NCBI GenBank assembly: GCA_021234155.1
Contig: JAJEKV010000059.1
Location: forward strand, 1,938,182-2,002,181
Length of the DNA: 64,000 bases
Source of the DNA: Isoetes taiwanensis
Taxonomy: Eukaryota; Streptophyta; Lycopodiopsida; Isoetales; Isoetaceae
Direction: 5' to 3'
The position numbers and the translations under genes are program-made. Each line of letters begins with the position of its first letter. The first letter of the stretch is position 1. The notes under the pieces were generated by a model that saw only the letters and a list, made by a program, of their open reading frames with translations, was not told the DNA's origin and ran no database searches. Positions 1-12,744 of the stretch are shown here, one piece after another.

Positions 1-1464
1 ATGACACTTTTGTAACAGAATCAGATGACTTCCAAGCACTATGACTTGCCTGAGGCTGAGGAACTACACCAGGATTGGAAGCTACACTTGCTTGATGCAA
101 GTTCCCATTAACTTCCACACCCTTACTCGCATCGCCTTGCAAGGGGGGGAAATCCTTTTCTTCAAGCAGGGTGATGAATTGTTAGGGATGATGGTTTCAT
201 CCCAGTATTTGATGCTTTGGCAGTATCTGTTATTGCAATTTTGAGTTGCTTCTGATTGAGAAGGATGCTTCCTTCAGTTTGAAGGTGCTTGCCAGTGCTG
301 CCAATTTGGCAGGGGTTCAAATCCACAAGCAGCATTTTTTAGTTGTTGAGAGTAGCTAATTGGAGCTATAGAACAAGATATTGTCCCTGCGTCAGAATAT
401 TGACGGCATGCATACAGAGAACGACCCATCAAATTAATTTGAGAGAAGGATCGGCACGGCTACCGGACCAACATGCTCTATTTCATCTATTCTTGAATTG
501 TTGCTTTTGTTATATTTTTTGCAGGCGGTGAATGTTAATATACTTGCGTGCTCTTGGAATCTAATCATGCAAGGCAAGTTCATGGGCATTTCTGCAAATT
601 GGCATTGCACACACATGAGGCTCGGTGTTTTCCTTTGTTATTTTAATTTTTTGATGTTCACATCGACATAAATCATGCAGCAAAGTTTTTTCAAAGGTTT
701 TTCCTTCTTGTGTGTTGAGTATGCAGGCGTTTGTTGCATGCAATGCAATTTGTTGTGTTCATGTTCACCATGTGGCAGTTGTATTGTTTTGGATGATATT
801 GTTGACTTAACATGACTTTATCACTATGGTTGCATAACCTTAGTGTGATGTGGAAATTGGAGTTTGACCTCATCTTGACTTCCAAGGGACGGCCATATAT
901 TGTGCATTGGGAATATGACATGGAATGTTTTCATAATCAATGGCTGAGATTGAGCGATTATACTATTGCTATTTATTGCATATGGCCTCCTATTTCACCT
1001 AGAATACACGATCTTGCAAATACTTATCTTTCTGCACATGCATATGCTCATCTTAGAACAAATATTTCTCAAGCTCGAGATCGCTCAGAGTCGCATTCAA
1101 TGTAAGATGGTTGGGGGGTATGATCCAACAAGGCAATGCTAGTGTGTGCCATATACGAACCCAATTGGATTGGAGAATGTACTTCAAATGCCACATATTT
1201 GGTATTGTGAGAGGTTATGGAGCTCAGAGGAAGTGATATATTGAGCTGATAAAAATAATTGCCTTTGTGAATATCCTAGTGGCAACTCCAAGTCAGTCTT
1301 TCTGTCACATCAACCTCCACCATAAGAGGTAGACCTTCTCCTTTACAGACACAACCCAATAATAGAGTAAAAATTTTGCTGGAAGCTCAAGCCAAGACAT
1401 CGACCACCTATATACCATGCTTGAATAGATAGGTGGAGCTATTCTAGAACCCTCAGTTCGGCTC
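1..1464. other. No recognisable gene
   Basis: AT-rich DNA with only short open frames and no similarity that I can name on either strand. A sequence like a Pol III B box lies near 312 (GGTTCAAATCC), but there is no A box at the expected distance, so I do not call a SINE or tRNA. Confidence 0.5.
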
Positions 1465-1985
1465 ATGAACCCCAATCATTGAACCCTAACTGTAAGTTAG
1501 ATGCATATGATTAGGATTAGATGTGTTCTCATTAATTATCATGTCATGTAAATATATGATGATGTTTGATCTCATGTGTGCACCTCTTGTATTGGAAAGC
1601 GGGGTAGAGACCTAGTAGTTATTTAGATGATGCTCCTAGTTTAGACCCCTTAGTTCCTATTATATGCGACATGTGCATAGAGCCCACCAGGCTATAGAGG
1701 CTATAAAGTGATTGAGCACCACATAATGGGGTCAGTGGCAAAATAGAGGGAGTTCCCTGCTGAGCACAGCTATCGGGGACCCATAGCAGGCTAGGCTTAT
1801 AGTCGGCCACTTCGAGAGGGCCAAGTATGAGTCTGACACTTCCTGGGTGAATGGCATCTCCCTAACTCTTAAGAGTTGCAAGTATCAACCCGGCTCTTGC
1901 TTTGGGGTGGTTAGTCGGGGAGGGACATCTATCACCATGATCCTCTAGCTACCTATCCACTACACTCCTGGAAGGAAAGATGCAA
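1465..1985 (+). mobile_element. Decayed Ty3/gypsy LTR fragment
   Basis: This stretch aligns by eye, with many substitutions and small gaps, to the middle of the LTR at 60930-62432 (roughly 61405-61915). Shared landmarks in the same order are 'gaaccctaactg', 'cttgtattgg', 'ggggtagagacc', 'gcccacc.ggctat', 'tatagtcgg.cacttcg' and 'aagagttgcaagt'. Neither LTR end is present, so it is an internal LTR fragment, much older than the copy at the right end of the window. No coding part accompanies it. Confidence 0.75.
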
Positions 1986-2726
1986 CAGTTCTTATACCTT
2001 CGAGAACCCATCACCCAAATATGAATAGTACAAAAATGCTTAATACCATTGGCAAGAATGACATTTTCAATATAGCCAAAAATCTTAATACCAGCCAAAA
2101 AATGGAAGAAGATACATTGACAATAAAGAGAATAAAAGAATGACACCAATGAGAAGGATCACCAAAAGCAATGCAAGAAATTGCTTCAACATTAGAAGAT
2201 ATATGGGGTCTACTAAGGTCTCTTTAAGTTTATTTCGGGATAGGCTACCATGTACTATTCCAAACCTAATTTCCCTCCCTCCATGCCTAAGTTTCACTAT
2301 CTAAAACGGTTTAGGCAATCATTTCTTTAACGACCATAAATTTGATGATTGCATCTTGAATCTTCCCTTCCCCACCAGACTAAACTCCCCTTCAGGCCAA
2401 CTGAAGTTGGAAGGATATGGCGCCATTGAGTTTGCGTTAGCGCCTACTATATCTTGAATTTGAATTATGGCATATTTGTGCCAAGAAAAAGAGCAATTTT
2501 TTTTAATTTTGCTCTATTTGTTGACACAAATCCTCCTAATTCTAAATGACCTCCAAAATTAGTGTTTACTAATGTAAATGGCAAGGGTATTTTGTTTCTA
2601 AATTGTCATTGTATTCCATTCGGAGTTGCACTTGTTCTGATACTTTTTCTCCAGAATCCCTAATTCCGAGGGTCAATCTAGAGTGCAAGAGCCTTATGGA
2701 AATGAGTTCCCTTGGAAGGAATTAAT
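1986..2726. other. No recognisable gene
   Basis: AT-rich sequence between the decayed LTR and the tandem array. I see no reading frame of note and no repeat shared with the rest of the window. Confidence 0.5.
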
Positions 2727-3197
2727 ATGTAGCAAACTCACAGAGGGTTCCAGGGGGATTTGATATGGATGTAAAATGACAAACCTTGAAACCATAGACC
2801 ATATATCCCTAAAACAATTGAATGGGTTGTTTAAAAAAAAAACATAGATTCAAGATAAAATAATCACATTAGCTCATTGGGTATAGTGGTTAATGTAGTC
2901 CTATAAGGACGTTGAGTTTTTTTTTTTGTAGAGGCTCAAGCCCCCGTATTTCATATTCTAAAACCTTAGACAAAGACATATAGAGTTTTGATATTGCATC
3001 AAAACCTTAGGCAAACTCGTATTTGACATTTTAAAACCTTAGACAAAGACGTATAGAGTTTCGATATTGCATCAAAACCTTAGGCAAACTCGTATTTGAC
3101 ATTTTAAAATCATAGGAAACCCAATCATAACTGAGCATAAGCGAAACAAGAGGTGCCCAGAGCCTCCAACATACAGTTTAGGTCATAGGATCGACAG

Positions 3198-3236
3198 ATC
3201 CAAGCGACTCTGATGAGTTCGAGAGTGCGCTTGGAT
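3198..3236 (+). repeat. Long hairpin specific to one tandem unit
   Basis: In this unit the usual palindrome cluster is replaced by a near-perfect hairpin. The left arm is 3198-3211 (ATCCAAGCGACTCT), the right arm 3222-3236, with one unpaired base and a 10-base loop. All other units read GACGACTACAGTAGTTCAGG at this place. Confidence 0.7.
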
Positions 3237-4280
3237 TTACAAATATGTAGCAAAATAACAGAGGGTTCCAGGGGGATTTGATATGGATGTAAAAAGACAA
3301 ACCTTGAAATCATAGACCATATATCCCTAAAACAATTGAATGAGTCGTTAAAAAAAACATAGATTCAAGATAGAAAATAATCACATTAGCTTATTGAGTA
3401 TATTGGTTAATGTAGTCTTATAAGGACATTGAGTTTTTTTAGTGGAGGCTCGAGCCCCCATATTTTATATTCTAAAACCTTAGACAAAGACGTATAAAGT
3501 TTTGATATTGCATCAAAACCTTAGGCAAACTCGTATTTGACATTTCAAAATCATAAGAAACCCAATGATAACTGAGCATAAGTGAAACGAGAGGTGCCTA
3601 GATCCTCCAACTTACAGTTTGGGTCGTAGGATCGACAGATCCGACGACTACAGTAGTTCAGGGTGCACCCTATTTAGAATATGTAGCAAAATAATAGAGG
3701 GTTCCAAGGGGATTTGATATGGATGTAAAAAGACAAACCTTGAAACTATAGACCATATATCCCTAAAACAATTGAATGAGTCGTTAAAAAAAACATAGAT
3801 TCAGGATAGAAGGAAGGAAGGAAGGAAGTATATTTTAATCACATTAGTTACTGGGTATATTGGTTAATATAGTCTTATACGGACATTGATTTTTTTTAGT
3901 AGAGGCTCGACCCCCCATATTTCATATTCTAAAACCTTAGACAAAGACGTATAAAGTTTTGATATTGCATCAAAACCTTAGGCAAACTCGTATTTGACAT
4001 TTCAAAATCATAAGAAACCCAATTATAACTGAGCATAAGTGAAACGAGAGGTGCCTAGAGCCTCCAACATATAGTTTGGGTCGTAGGATCGACAGATCCG
4101 ACGACTACAGTAGTTCAGGGTGCACCCCATTTACAAATATGTAGCAAAATAACAGAGGGTTCCAGGGGGATTTTATATGGATGTAAAAAGACAAACCTTG
4201 AAACCATAGACCATATATCCCTAAAACAATTGAATGAGTCGTTAAAAAAAACATAGATTCAAGATAGAAAATAATCACAT

Positions 4281-4352
4281 TAGCTTATTGGGTATATTGG
4301 TTAATGTAGTCTTATAAGGACATTGAGTTTTTTTAGTAGAGGCTCGAGCCCC
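4281..4352 (+). repeat. tRNA-like (SINE-like) module of the tandem unit, representative copy
   Basis: Every unit holds a sequence resembling a Pol III A box (TAGCTTATTGGG against TRGCNNARYNGG) and, about 50 bases on, a near B box (GCTCGAGCC against GWTCRANNC). Between them is a small hairpin like an anticodon arm (GTC.TATAA.GAC, best preserved near 2905). Other copies lie near 2875, 3395, 3845, 4715, 10340, 10780, 22845, 23275, 23705 and 24130. I infer that the unit derives from, or contains, a tRNA-derived SINE. It is not a functional tRNA gene, since the acceptor stem is absent. Confidence 0.55.
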
Positions 4353-7300
4353 ATATTTTATATTCTAAAACCTTAGACAAAGACGTATAAAGCTTTGATA
4401 TTGCATCAAAACCTTAGGCACTCGTATTTGACATTTCAAAATCATAAGAAACCCAATTATAACTGAGCATAAGTGAAACGAGAGGTGCCTAGATCCTCCA
4501 ACATACAGTTTGGGTCGTAGGATCGACAGATCCGACGACTACAGTAGTTCAGGGTGCATCCTATTTAGAATATGTAGCAAAATAACAGAGGGTTCCAGGG
4601 GGATTTGATATGGATGTAAAAAGACAAACCTTGAAACTATAGACCATATATCCCTAAAACAATTGAATGAGATGTTAAAAAAAAGACATAGATTCAGGAT
4701 AGAAAATAATCACATTAGTTTACTGAGTATATTGGTTAATGTAGTCTTATAAGGACATTGATTTTTTTTAGTAGAGGCTCGAGCCCCCATATTTCATATT
4801 CTAAAACCTTAGACAAAGACGTATAAAGTTTTGATATTGCATCAAAACCTTAGGCAAACTCGTATTTGACATTTCAAAATCATAAGAAACCCAATTATAA
4901 CTGAGCATAAGTGAAACGAGAGGTGCCTAGAGCCTCCAACATATAGTTTGGGTCGTAGGATCGACAGATCCGACGACTACAGTAGTTCAGGGTGCACCCC
5001 ATTTACAAATATGTAGCAAAATAACAGAGGGTTCCAGGGGGATTTTATCTTCTTTTTTATTTTGGGAAGGCTTTGGTTTTTGTGCCAGTTTGCCGCATGT
5101 AACGCCGCATGCGGCGTTCCCTTGCCGCTTGCAGGTCCGCTTGCGGGATGCATAGTTGCCGGCATTGAATGCCAAATTTGAACCAGACAAGCTCCCTGCT
5201 TTACGATTCCCTGCTCTACGATTCTTCCCCTCTACCATTTTGGCGCCCCACGATTGCAGTATTGGCCCTTGAGCTAAGCCATGTGATTCCTCAGCTGAGT
5301 CGTGTAGCAGATCATCATAAGGTGAGTAGAAACGAAATGGTAAAACTGAGTAAGAATCTAAATGATGTGCGGCTAAAACTAATTCTAATGGTTATTTTCC
5401 AGGTAGGAGCTTAAACAAGTTTCATGGAAAGTAGAAGATTTAGATGTCATGAAATCTGCAAGTAACTGAGAAATACCATTTGTAATGCATGTTTCTGAAG
5501 TATGTAGCCATGTTTTTCTCATTCATTTGCAGGGACAAATTCGAAATTAGGAGAGCAGATTGGTGTGAAGAAAGCAGATTCGTTTTGGCTGCTTATCCTT
5601 TTTTTTTGTAGAAGTAGCAGCACTTGGAAGTAGTGCCAAGACATCTGGATCTGTTCTAAGAGGTACTTGAAGACATTGGAACTGTGATGGGCACCAAAAA
5701 TTGTGTGAAAGAAGAATAAACCTTTGAGTTAGCTTACCAAGTTCAACCAAGTTAGGGTTATACTGCTGCAAAAGGTTTTCTATTTTTTGTGTCACAGATG
5801 TTTCAAAGGAAGAAAATCGACGATCAGCCTTTCTCTAATCGATCAGCTTGCCTTTTCAACCTTTTGCTCATGTTTTACGGTTCATAGCATTGTAATCCTA
5901 CCTTTGAAGACAAGCTATAGCTTTTCATGGCATATTCTCGCCAAGAATCTAAAGCTATGAATGCATACTATTAGGATGTATCATCACAAAGTTGTCCCAA
6001 TCTTCGGGACCACGATTTATGTATGTCAGCATGGAGCTTCTAATCGCACTCAACTTAATTATTTTGAAATGTCCATTGTGTAATCTTAACTAATTTGGTT
6101 TTATTTACATGACATAAATGAGTCAGTATTTGGTTTTACGAGGTTCTGTAGCGACTCTTGCTATATTTTCTTGGTAATTATCGTTTTCTGCCATTTTGCC
6201 TTAATAAGTAATACTGGTCTGAAAGCAAAACATTCTAATAGTCTTTGTCTATATATTATGATTATGCACTGATGTTCTTCATTTATTTGCAGCATCTTGA
6301 TTTCAACTTTTTCATTTACAGGCATTTAGTTGTTGGGTATTCACAGGCATTTACTTTTGGGTGTTCACAGGCAGCATCATATGGCAGCATCATATGTGTG
6401 AGTGTTTTTCTTGCCATTTGTATTCCTGTCTTTGTTTTAATGCCATTGTACTGATTTAGGTGAGTCTATTATCCGTTCTTCTTTTGCTTAGGTTATGATC
6501 TAGACTGAGGCTGGTGGCAGGCTTCACAGATCTTTCTGCCAAACATCTAAACCCGCTACTACAAGAAGCACACTCAATGTAAGCAGCTTTTCTATCTTTG
6601 ATAGGTTAAGTTCTAGACTAAAATAGTTTGTTTATTTTCCTTGAGTTTAATGATAATTTTCTGCTGGTTAATTTTTCCCTTGCTAATCCATTGTTTATGG
6701 GATGCGTCCTCCAACAAAGCCTGCTTCTTTTTTGAAAGAACATCTATTTCAAACTGTAGCTGACTTCTTGGAGAATCTATTTGTTGATTTGTTCCTTTTA
6801 TCTCCCTCTAAAGCTATCCTGTAGAGAGAGATCCTCATCGTGGGAACTTTCAAGGTCATGATGTGAGGACAATATGCAATTTATTGGGTCTGGTCTACAT
6901 TTCTATTTTTCATACAAGTAGTTAGCTCTATAGTATCAGCTTCTTCTATATTCTATAAAACTACCTATGTAGTATATTCTCTGTTAATGTATCAAAGGCT
7001 GTTGGTTAACTCAAGTTTGCTGCTGGTTATGTCAAGTATACAGTGCTTATCCCGTTCCCATTTCTAAAATACAAGGTTGATTTTCATTTGATTCAAAAAT
7101 CATGTAAGTGCAACATGTACAATTGATTCGTGCTATGCCTTTCTACAAAATTTTGAAGCATTTGTTTCTTATATGTAGTGAGGTCCATTAATATTTGTCG
7201 AGTTATATTGCGGACGAAATGTGTAGCAATATATTTTGATCTTGCACAAGCAATTATTTTAGGGTCTGCAAATTTTATGCGCAAACATGAAAGGCCCTTC

Positions 7301-7860
7301 TTAACCTAAAAGCTATCTGCAGCTTCACAACTATCGGGCTGGCTATTTCAGGCAAATCCGGTAAGTAAATCTTCAAAGTTTAGATTAACTTTGCATGGAT
7401 GCCATACACGATTCACTGTTCGGCCGCTGGGTGGAGCCAGCGTGATACAAGTGTTAGAATAATGGTTTGAGATAATCATGTCACAATGAAAATTAAGGTG
7501 CATGATTTACACGTAATAGGGCCGGTGGGAACATCAGAAAACCTTAAATCATAGTAAAAAAGGGAGATCGGACGAAACAAGGCGGCAGACAGTCGGATTT
7601 GAGAAACGTCCTGTTAACTCAAGGTTTTTTTATTTAATGTGAGAAGAGCCGGATTGATGTGAGAAGAACCAGAACAGTTTGTTGTTGCAGACCGGATTGA
7701 TCTGGACGGCCAATTCATTGTGTTGCTTCTGTTTTATGCTGTTGCAGGCTATGGATTCTGATTGCTCTGGCTTCTTCATAAAGGTAGCATCTTCATAAGT
7801 CTTTTTTATTTGACTCTATTTATGTGTTGCTTTATATTGTTAATTCAGTAGTTGTGAACA

Positions 7861-8200
7861 GGAGTTGCATTTGGAACTGGCACTGCTATTGCCCAACATG
7901 CAATTGACGGCATCATAGGAGCTAGAGCGGTGCAAGACACGAGTCCATACACCCACAATTGTTGGGGCTGTTGATGCATGTGGCAATCATATGAAGGCAT
8001 TCGAAGATGTAAGTCATTGGAACAAATCTTGCTTTGAAGTTCTGTACTGGTTGTTTATTCTTAGACTATCAAAATGAAATGCAATTTTCAATGCATTAAT
8101 GCGAGTGGGAATGGCATCAGCAAGTGCCAATTCTACATGGATACGTTGCTGGATGTAGGAGGAGTGTTCAACAACTTTTGCTATGAGTTGCATTCTCATT
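7861..8200 (+). pseudogene. Captured fragment of a CHCHD2/MIX17-like mitochondrial CHCH-domain gene
   Basis: Two pieces fit the plant CHCHD2/MIX17 family of small intermembrane-space proteins with a twin-CX9C fold. The first (7861-7999) encodes GVAFGTGTAIAQHAIDGIIG, the glycine/alanine-rich segment before the CHCH domain, then ACGNHMKAFED after a +1 shift near 7970; the original frame reaches a stop there. After an intron-like gap (donor gtaagt near 8009) the second piece encodes CINASGNGISKCQFYMDTL, the second CX9C helix, but its final expected Cys is lost. The presence of an intron suggests capture of genomic DNA by the Helitron, not retroposition. The frameshift and missing N-terminus make it a pseudogene. 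Confidence 0.75.
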
Positions 8201-8504
8201 TGCTATTCCAGTTCCATTCTTATAGTGCAGGTGAAAATTTCTTTCTTGCTCCTGGTTTGTGGCCCACATACACATATTTGATCCTAACCGTTTATGGAAG
8301 TACACAATGTTTCAGTGCATTCAGTTATGCTGATCTAGCTGGGACTATTCTAGGAAAATGAGCTATCTAATGTGTAGTTAATTGAATTAGATTGGGATGC
8401 ATGGCATGATGGGCTAATAACAAAACTGTGGGATGAATGGCATGATGGGCTAATAACAGTTTTGTTGGCATGGATGCAGCACTGTATTAAAGGATCGAAT
8501 AAGA

Positions 8505-8890
8505 GCTAAAGACAAATGTAACCTCTAGCCCAGAATGGGCTCATGCAACAAGCAGCAAAGTAGAGGCCTCATTATTCCTGATTTTGTAAAAGAGAAATGT
8601 AACCTCTAACCCACACTGATGCAATTTTTCATGAAGGATCATGCGCATCAAAAAGCTGCACAAAAAAATGCTACATCAGAGCTCAACAAACTGGATTTCT
8701 GCATTGGGCTTCATGCAACAAGCAACAAAGCCCAAGCTTCATTATTTATGATTTTGTAGATGAGAAATGTAACCTCTAGCCCAGACTCATGCAATTTCAT
8801 ATGAAAAATCATGTGCATCAGGAAATTGAACAACTAAATGCTATATCAGTACTTAACAAATTGGATTCTAGCATGGTGCTTTCTGTGGTA
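8505..8890 (+). repeat. Two-copy tandem duplication (~185 bp) inside the Helitron
   Basis: The segment with 'aaatgtaacctctagccca', 'ttcatgcaacaagca' and 'ttcattattyctgattttgta' occurs twice in a row with scattered substitutions. A smaller duplication, 'ggcatgatgggctaataaca', precedes it at 8401-8460. No coding function is visible. Confidence 0.7.
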
Positions 8891-11709
8891 TAGAAAATGT
8901 AAATTTTTGGATGGCCTTGGGCACGATATTTTCAAGTTCTATGTTGATTATTTGGAAATAGCAATTGCGAGCTTATGTAATCATGGGTTTTTGTAATTAC
9001 TCACTGAGGGTTTAGGGTTTAGGAAAGTTCTTTTTTGTTTGTTTGGAAGTAGCGCTTTTAATCATGGGTTTCTATAATTATTCATGCGGGTTGAGGACGT
9101 TTGTTTTTAAGTTTTACAATGGTGTTTACAATGGAATGAATTGTATATAGATCTATGAAGCAAACTTTAATGCAAACATTCCCTCAACATGATACAACTT
9201 GCTTTTCCCATCCTTGAAAAGTCCTTGGGCCCATTATCCCCACCCTTTTGTGGACAATCATTTATGTGGACTTAGAGTACTTTGGTTTTTCTATGTTGTA
9301 TCAACTTAATTTTGCTATTAAAGAAAACTATTCCGCTTAAAATTCACATTAAATAATTATGCATATGCATATACATGTCACTTACACGTAGGGCATAGGG
9401 TCTACCGTTTTAGGGTCTACAATTTAGAGTTGGTTCAAGGATTTACCACACGATTAAACTTGAAGAACTAAAGGATGTAACATGAATGGAGCATGCAATG
9501 CTATTGAACATGTCATCACACACAAATTTAGGATTAGGGTTTGGGATGTGTTTTTAGATAGCATAACATCATCACTATGTATTACAACATCTTTTAGAGA
9601 TGAAGACAATTTCAATGGTAGATTTGCCAAATTCTATTTTTCTCGGAGGAATTTGATTCTAAGATTGCATTTTATGTTAGGAAGACCCTTATTGGGGGTA
9701 AGTAGTTGGCGAGCCCCCTAGAAAGAGGCAGTTCCACATCCTCCGTAAGAGTCCGATGGTTGGTAGGAGCCACATGACGCAACCACATGCATATGAGTCA
9801 AACGTGTTACGTCTTTGGTCATTTGGCTTATGTCATAAGAGCTTCTTTAATTTAAGCTGGGCTTGATAAGTGAAACGTTCCTTCACCCCAACACTATGAA
9901 GCCAAAACATATGAATAAGTAGAATGATAGCACCCTTATATTGTGATATATGCTAATAGGATCTATTACACCTTATAAATGCAATTTTATTGACAAGGCA
10001 TTAGATTTGCAATCTTTCACAAAATCCTAAAGCAATACTCTATAGACCTTCATGTTGTCTATTGTTCCTACTATTCTCTGCTTCCTTCCTTCCTTCTCTG
10101 CTACTGCCGCACACTCCTTTACATCCATAGACATGAATATATTTAGTGCTTTTAGTTCCACCTACAAACCCTGTTACGTCTACTCATTTCACACGTCCAT
10201 GACGAATGCCCGGCATTGCCGGGCACACGTTTCTAGTATGGATGTAAAAAGACAAACCTTGAAACCATAGACCATATATCCCTAAAACAATTGAATGAGT
10301 CGTTAAAAAAAACATAGATTCAAGATAGAAAATAATCACATTAGCTTATTGGGTATATTGGTTAATGTAGTCTTATAAGGACATTGAGTTTTTTTAGTAG
10401 AGGCTCGAGCCCCATATTTTATATTCTAAAACCTTAGACAAAGACGTATAAAGTTTTGATATTGCATCAAAACCTTAGGCACTCGTATTTGACATTTCAA
10501 AATCATAAGAAACCCAATTATAACTGAGCATAAGTGAAACGAGAGGTGCCTAGATCCTCCAACATACAGTTTGGGTCGTAGGATCGACAGATCCGACGAC
10601 TACGGTAGTTCAGGGTGCGCCCCGTTTACAAATATGTAGCAAAATAACAGAGGGTTCCAGGGGGATTTGATATGGATGTAAAAAGACAAACCTTGAAACT
10701 ATAGACCATATATCCCTAAAACAATTGAATGAGATGTTAAAAAAAAGACATAGATTCAGGATAGAAAATAATCACATTAGTTTACTGAGTATATTGGTTA
10801 ATGTAGTCTTATAAGGACATTGATTTTTTTTAGTAGAGGCTCGAGCCCCCATATTTCATATTCTAAAACCTTAGACAAAGACGTATAAAGTTTTGATATT
10901 GCATCAAAACCTTAGGCAAACTCGTATTTGACATTTCAAAATCATAAGAAACCCAATTATAACTGAGCATAAGTGAAACGAGAGGTGCCTAGATCCCCCA
11001 ACATACAGTTTGGGTCGTAGGATCGACAGATCTGACGACTACAATAGTTCAGGGTGCACCCCATTTAGAATATGTAGCAAAATAACAAAGGGTTCAGGGG
11101 GATTTGATATGGATGTAAAAAGACAAACCTTGAAACTATAGGCCATATATATATCTCTAAAACAATTGAATGAGTCGTTAAACAAGGTGCTTGCGCACGA
11201 AGGGTTGCCCTCTGCGCAGCATCATCAATTGATTGCCAATCATCTCTATGAATAGACTTCCATCTCATAACTTTGGCTTGGAACTTGCAAGCAAAATGTC
11301 TAAAAACTATTTCCATTTGAGATATCTAAAAAATAAACATCTTGTTAATTGACCGACAGCGTTAGTAATCAATGAAGTCCTTACGCTCTTTAAGTATCTA
11401 GATTTGTACAGAAGCATGTGCTCTTGCAAATAAAGCTGCCTAAAGACAAACAAATATCTAGAAACATTGTTCATGAGATTCTCAAAACAGTGTTAATGTT
11501 GTAAATCTGGAACCAGCAAGACGCTATTGACAATTAGGGTTCTCAATCTAACAATAAAACACATGATTAATTCTAGATGTACAAATGCAGCAACATTATC
11601 TTTGGTTAAGTACATAAATGTGGAAAACCTGATAGTAATGTCTATGCAATATTGAGAAACTGAAGCACGCAGTGACAAAAAAAATATAAAAACCTGGAAA
11701 GAGTTCTAT

Positions 11710-12366
11710 CTAGGCCATTGTCACATCTGCTTCAGCAATGTGTTGATCTCCAGCATTCTTCGGTGTAATGCATCGACTTCCTGGAGGAGGAGGAGGGAGG
11801 ACCTGTTTCTTTGCCACTTTTCTACTCTTGCCAGACTCCTCATCTTCATCATTTCCAGCCTCATCTTCATTGTCATCGCTATCACTGTCCATCACAGGTT
11901 TGGCACAAGCAAGTGAATCTCCAATAAATTCATGGAACCTACTTTTGTTCTTCACTGCTTGCTCAACATCTGCCCTTCTAATGCTTTTGTGTTTATTTTT
12001 TACCATGACATCAAATGTAGCCTCTACTAAACATTCAAGGAATGCCTTTGTTGCTCCAGTGATTGCACGCATTCCTTCACCAGAAACCAGCTTAATATCT
12101 TCATCTAGCTTGATTATTCTCTTCACTCTTCCTAATGGGAACGCTAGGCCTTCTTCCGAAGAAGGGCCGGCTTCAACCTGAACTCCTGCTTCTGTTTCTC
12201 CTTCTTCTAGCCCGCCCAGATCATCATTTGCTTCTGTTTCTCCTTCTTCCGAACCTCCAAAATCATGGTTTGCTTCAGAATCCGCATGAATAACACTAGA
12301 AAATGCAGATTTCTCAGAATCTGACAAAGAGCGCCACATTTCGGAGATGATCTCATTCTTTTGCAA
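11710..12366 (-). CDS. NF-YC13-like histone-fold protein segment (CBF/NF-Y, Pol-epsilon/CHRAC type)
   Basis: The uninterrupted frame of 218 codons has a histone fold at residues about 76-152, starting FPLGRVKRIIKLDEDI and ending near FHEFIGDSL. This closely follows the plant NF-YC13 / DNA polymerase epsilon subunit C type (FPxGRVKxIxKLDxDI, then FLxDSL). A proline-rich PPPPPGSR motif in the tail also fits that family. Before the fold are two acidic repeats (EEGETEA); after it is an acidic tract and a basic stretch. The protein would pair with an NF-YB/Dpb4-like partner in chromatin or the replisome. The frame opens with TTG and a stop lies two codons upstream, with no ATG, so this is probably the last exon of a spliced gene or a captured 3' part. 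It lies in a gene-carrying transposon, so expression is uncertain. Confidence 0.72.
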   Translation of the reverse strand: MQKNEIISEMWRSLSDSEKSAFSSVIHADSEANHDFGGSEEGETEANDDLGGLEEGETEAGVQVEAGPSSEEGLAFPLGRVKRIIKLDEDIKLVSGEGMRAITGATKAFLECLVEATFDVMVKNKHKSIRRADVEQAVKNKSRFHEFIGDSLACAKPVMDSDSDDNEDEAGNDEDEESGKSRKVAKKQVLPPPPPGSRCITPKNAGDQHIAEADVTMA

Positions 12367-12744
12367 CTTTCATCTTTTCAAGTTGGTATGTGAGTCTTAT
12401 AAGATGTTTCAGCCTTTTTGCAATGCCAGTGATCTAGCAAATGATCCAATGAACTCCAACCATTGCTTATTCACCAGGAGCAAAGTATGAAGAATGCAGG
12501 TTTAGAGTGCTCAAGTTTAGAATGCACGTTCCACTTCAGATTTTACTGTCTTCCAGCTGGCCGGTAAGATTGGTTACGACAGGTTTTGAGCATGGTTGAT
12601 GCTTGAGATTTTGCATGTTTTTAAGTGTCAAGAAACTGCAGGGAGGCCTTGGATTGTGTGCTCTCAAGAAGGCCTGTGATTTCATCACAGAAGCCAAGGT
12701 GATCGGCTAAACAAACATCAAGATCTTGATTAGCAGGGTTGCCT

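Larger units (their letters stand above)
5048..10236 (+). mobile_element. Helitron with exact ends and reconstructable empty site
   Basis: The element starts with TC (TCTTCTTTTTTATTTTGG) and ends with a GC-rich hairpin (GCCCGGC-ATT-GCCGGGC) followed by ACACGTTTCTAG, the canonical Helitron 3' end (hairpin then CTRR). It lies between A at 5047 and T at 10237. The flanks join to 'gattttatatggatg', which is what neighbouring tandem units read (for example near 4170). There is no target duplication, as expected for A/T insertion. No Rep or helicase domain is visible, so it is non-autonomous. It carries a CHCHD2-like gene fragment and a short tandem duplication. The rest is AT-rich and unassigned. 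Confidence 0.93.

Noticed and set aside
281-330. tRNA or SINE at GGTTCAAATCC
   Set aside because: No A box or cloverleaf arms at the proper distance.
3198-3236. Hammerhead ribozyme (CTGATGAG present)
   Set aside because: The GAAAC and GTC core elements are not in the required order, and the segment is better explained as a simple hairpin. Other units lack even CTGATGAG.
2727-5047. Recurring minus-strand short protein in the satellite (…CRSYD.NCMLEALGTS…AYAQL)
   Set aside because: It recurs because the DNA unit recurs; there is no codon-position bias visible between units, and indels break it in several copies.
11768-12181. Plus-strand frame of 137 codons opposite the NF-YC segment
   Set aside because: It is the antisense shadow of the acidic and proline-rich codons of the real frame.
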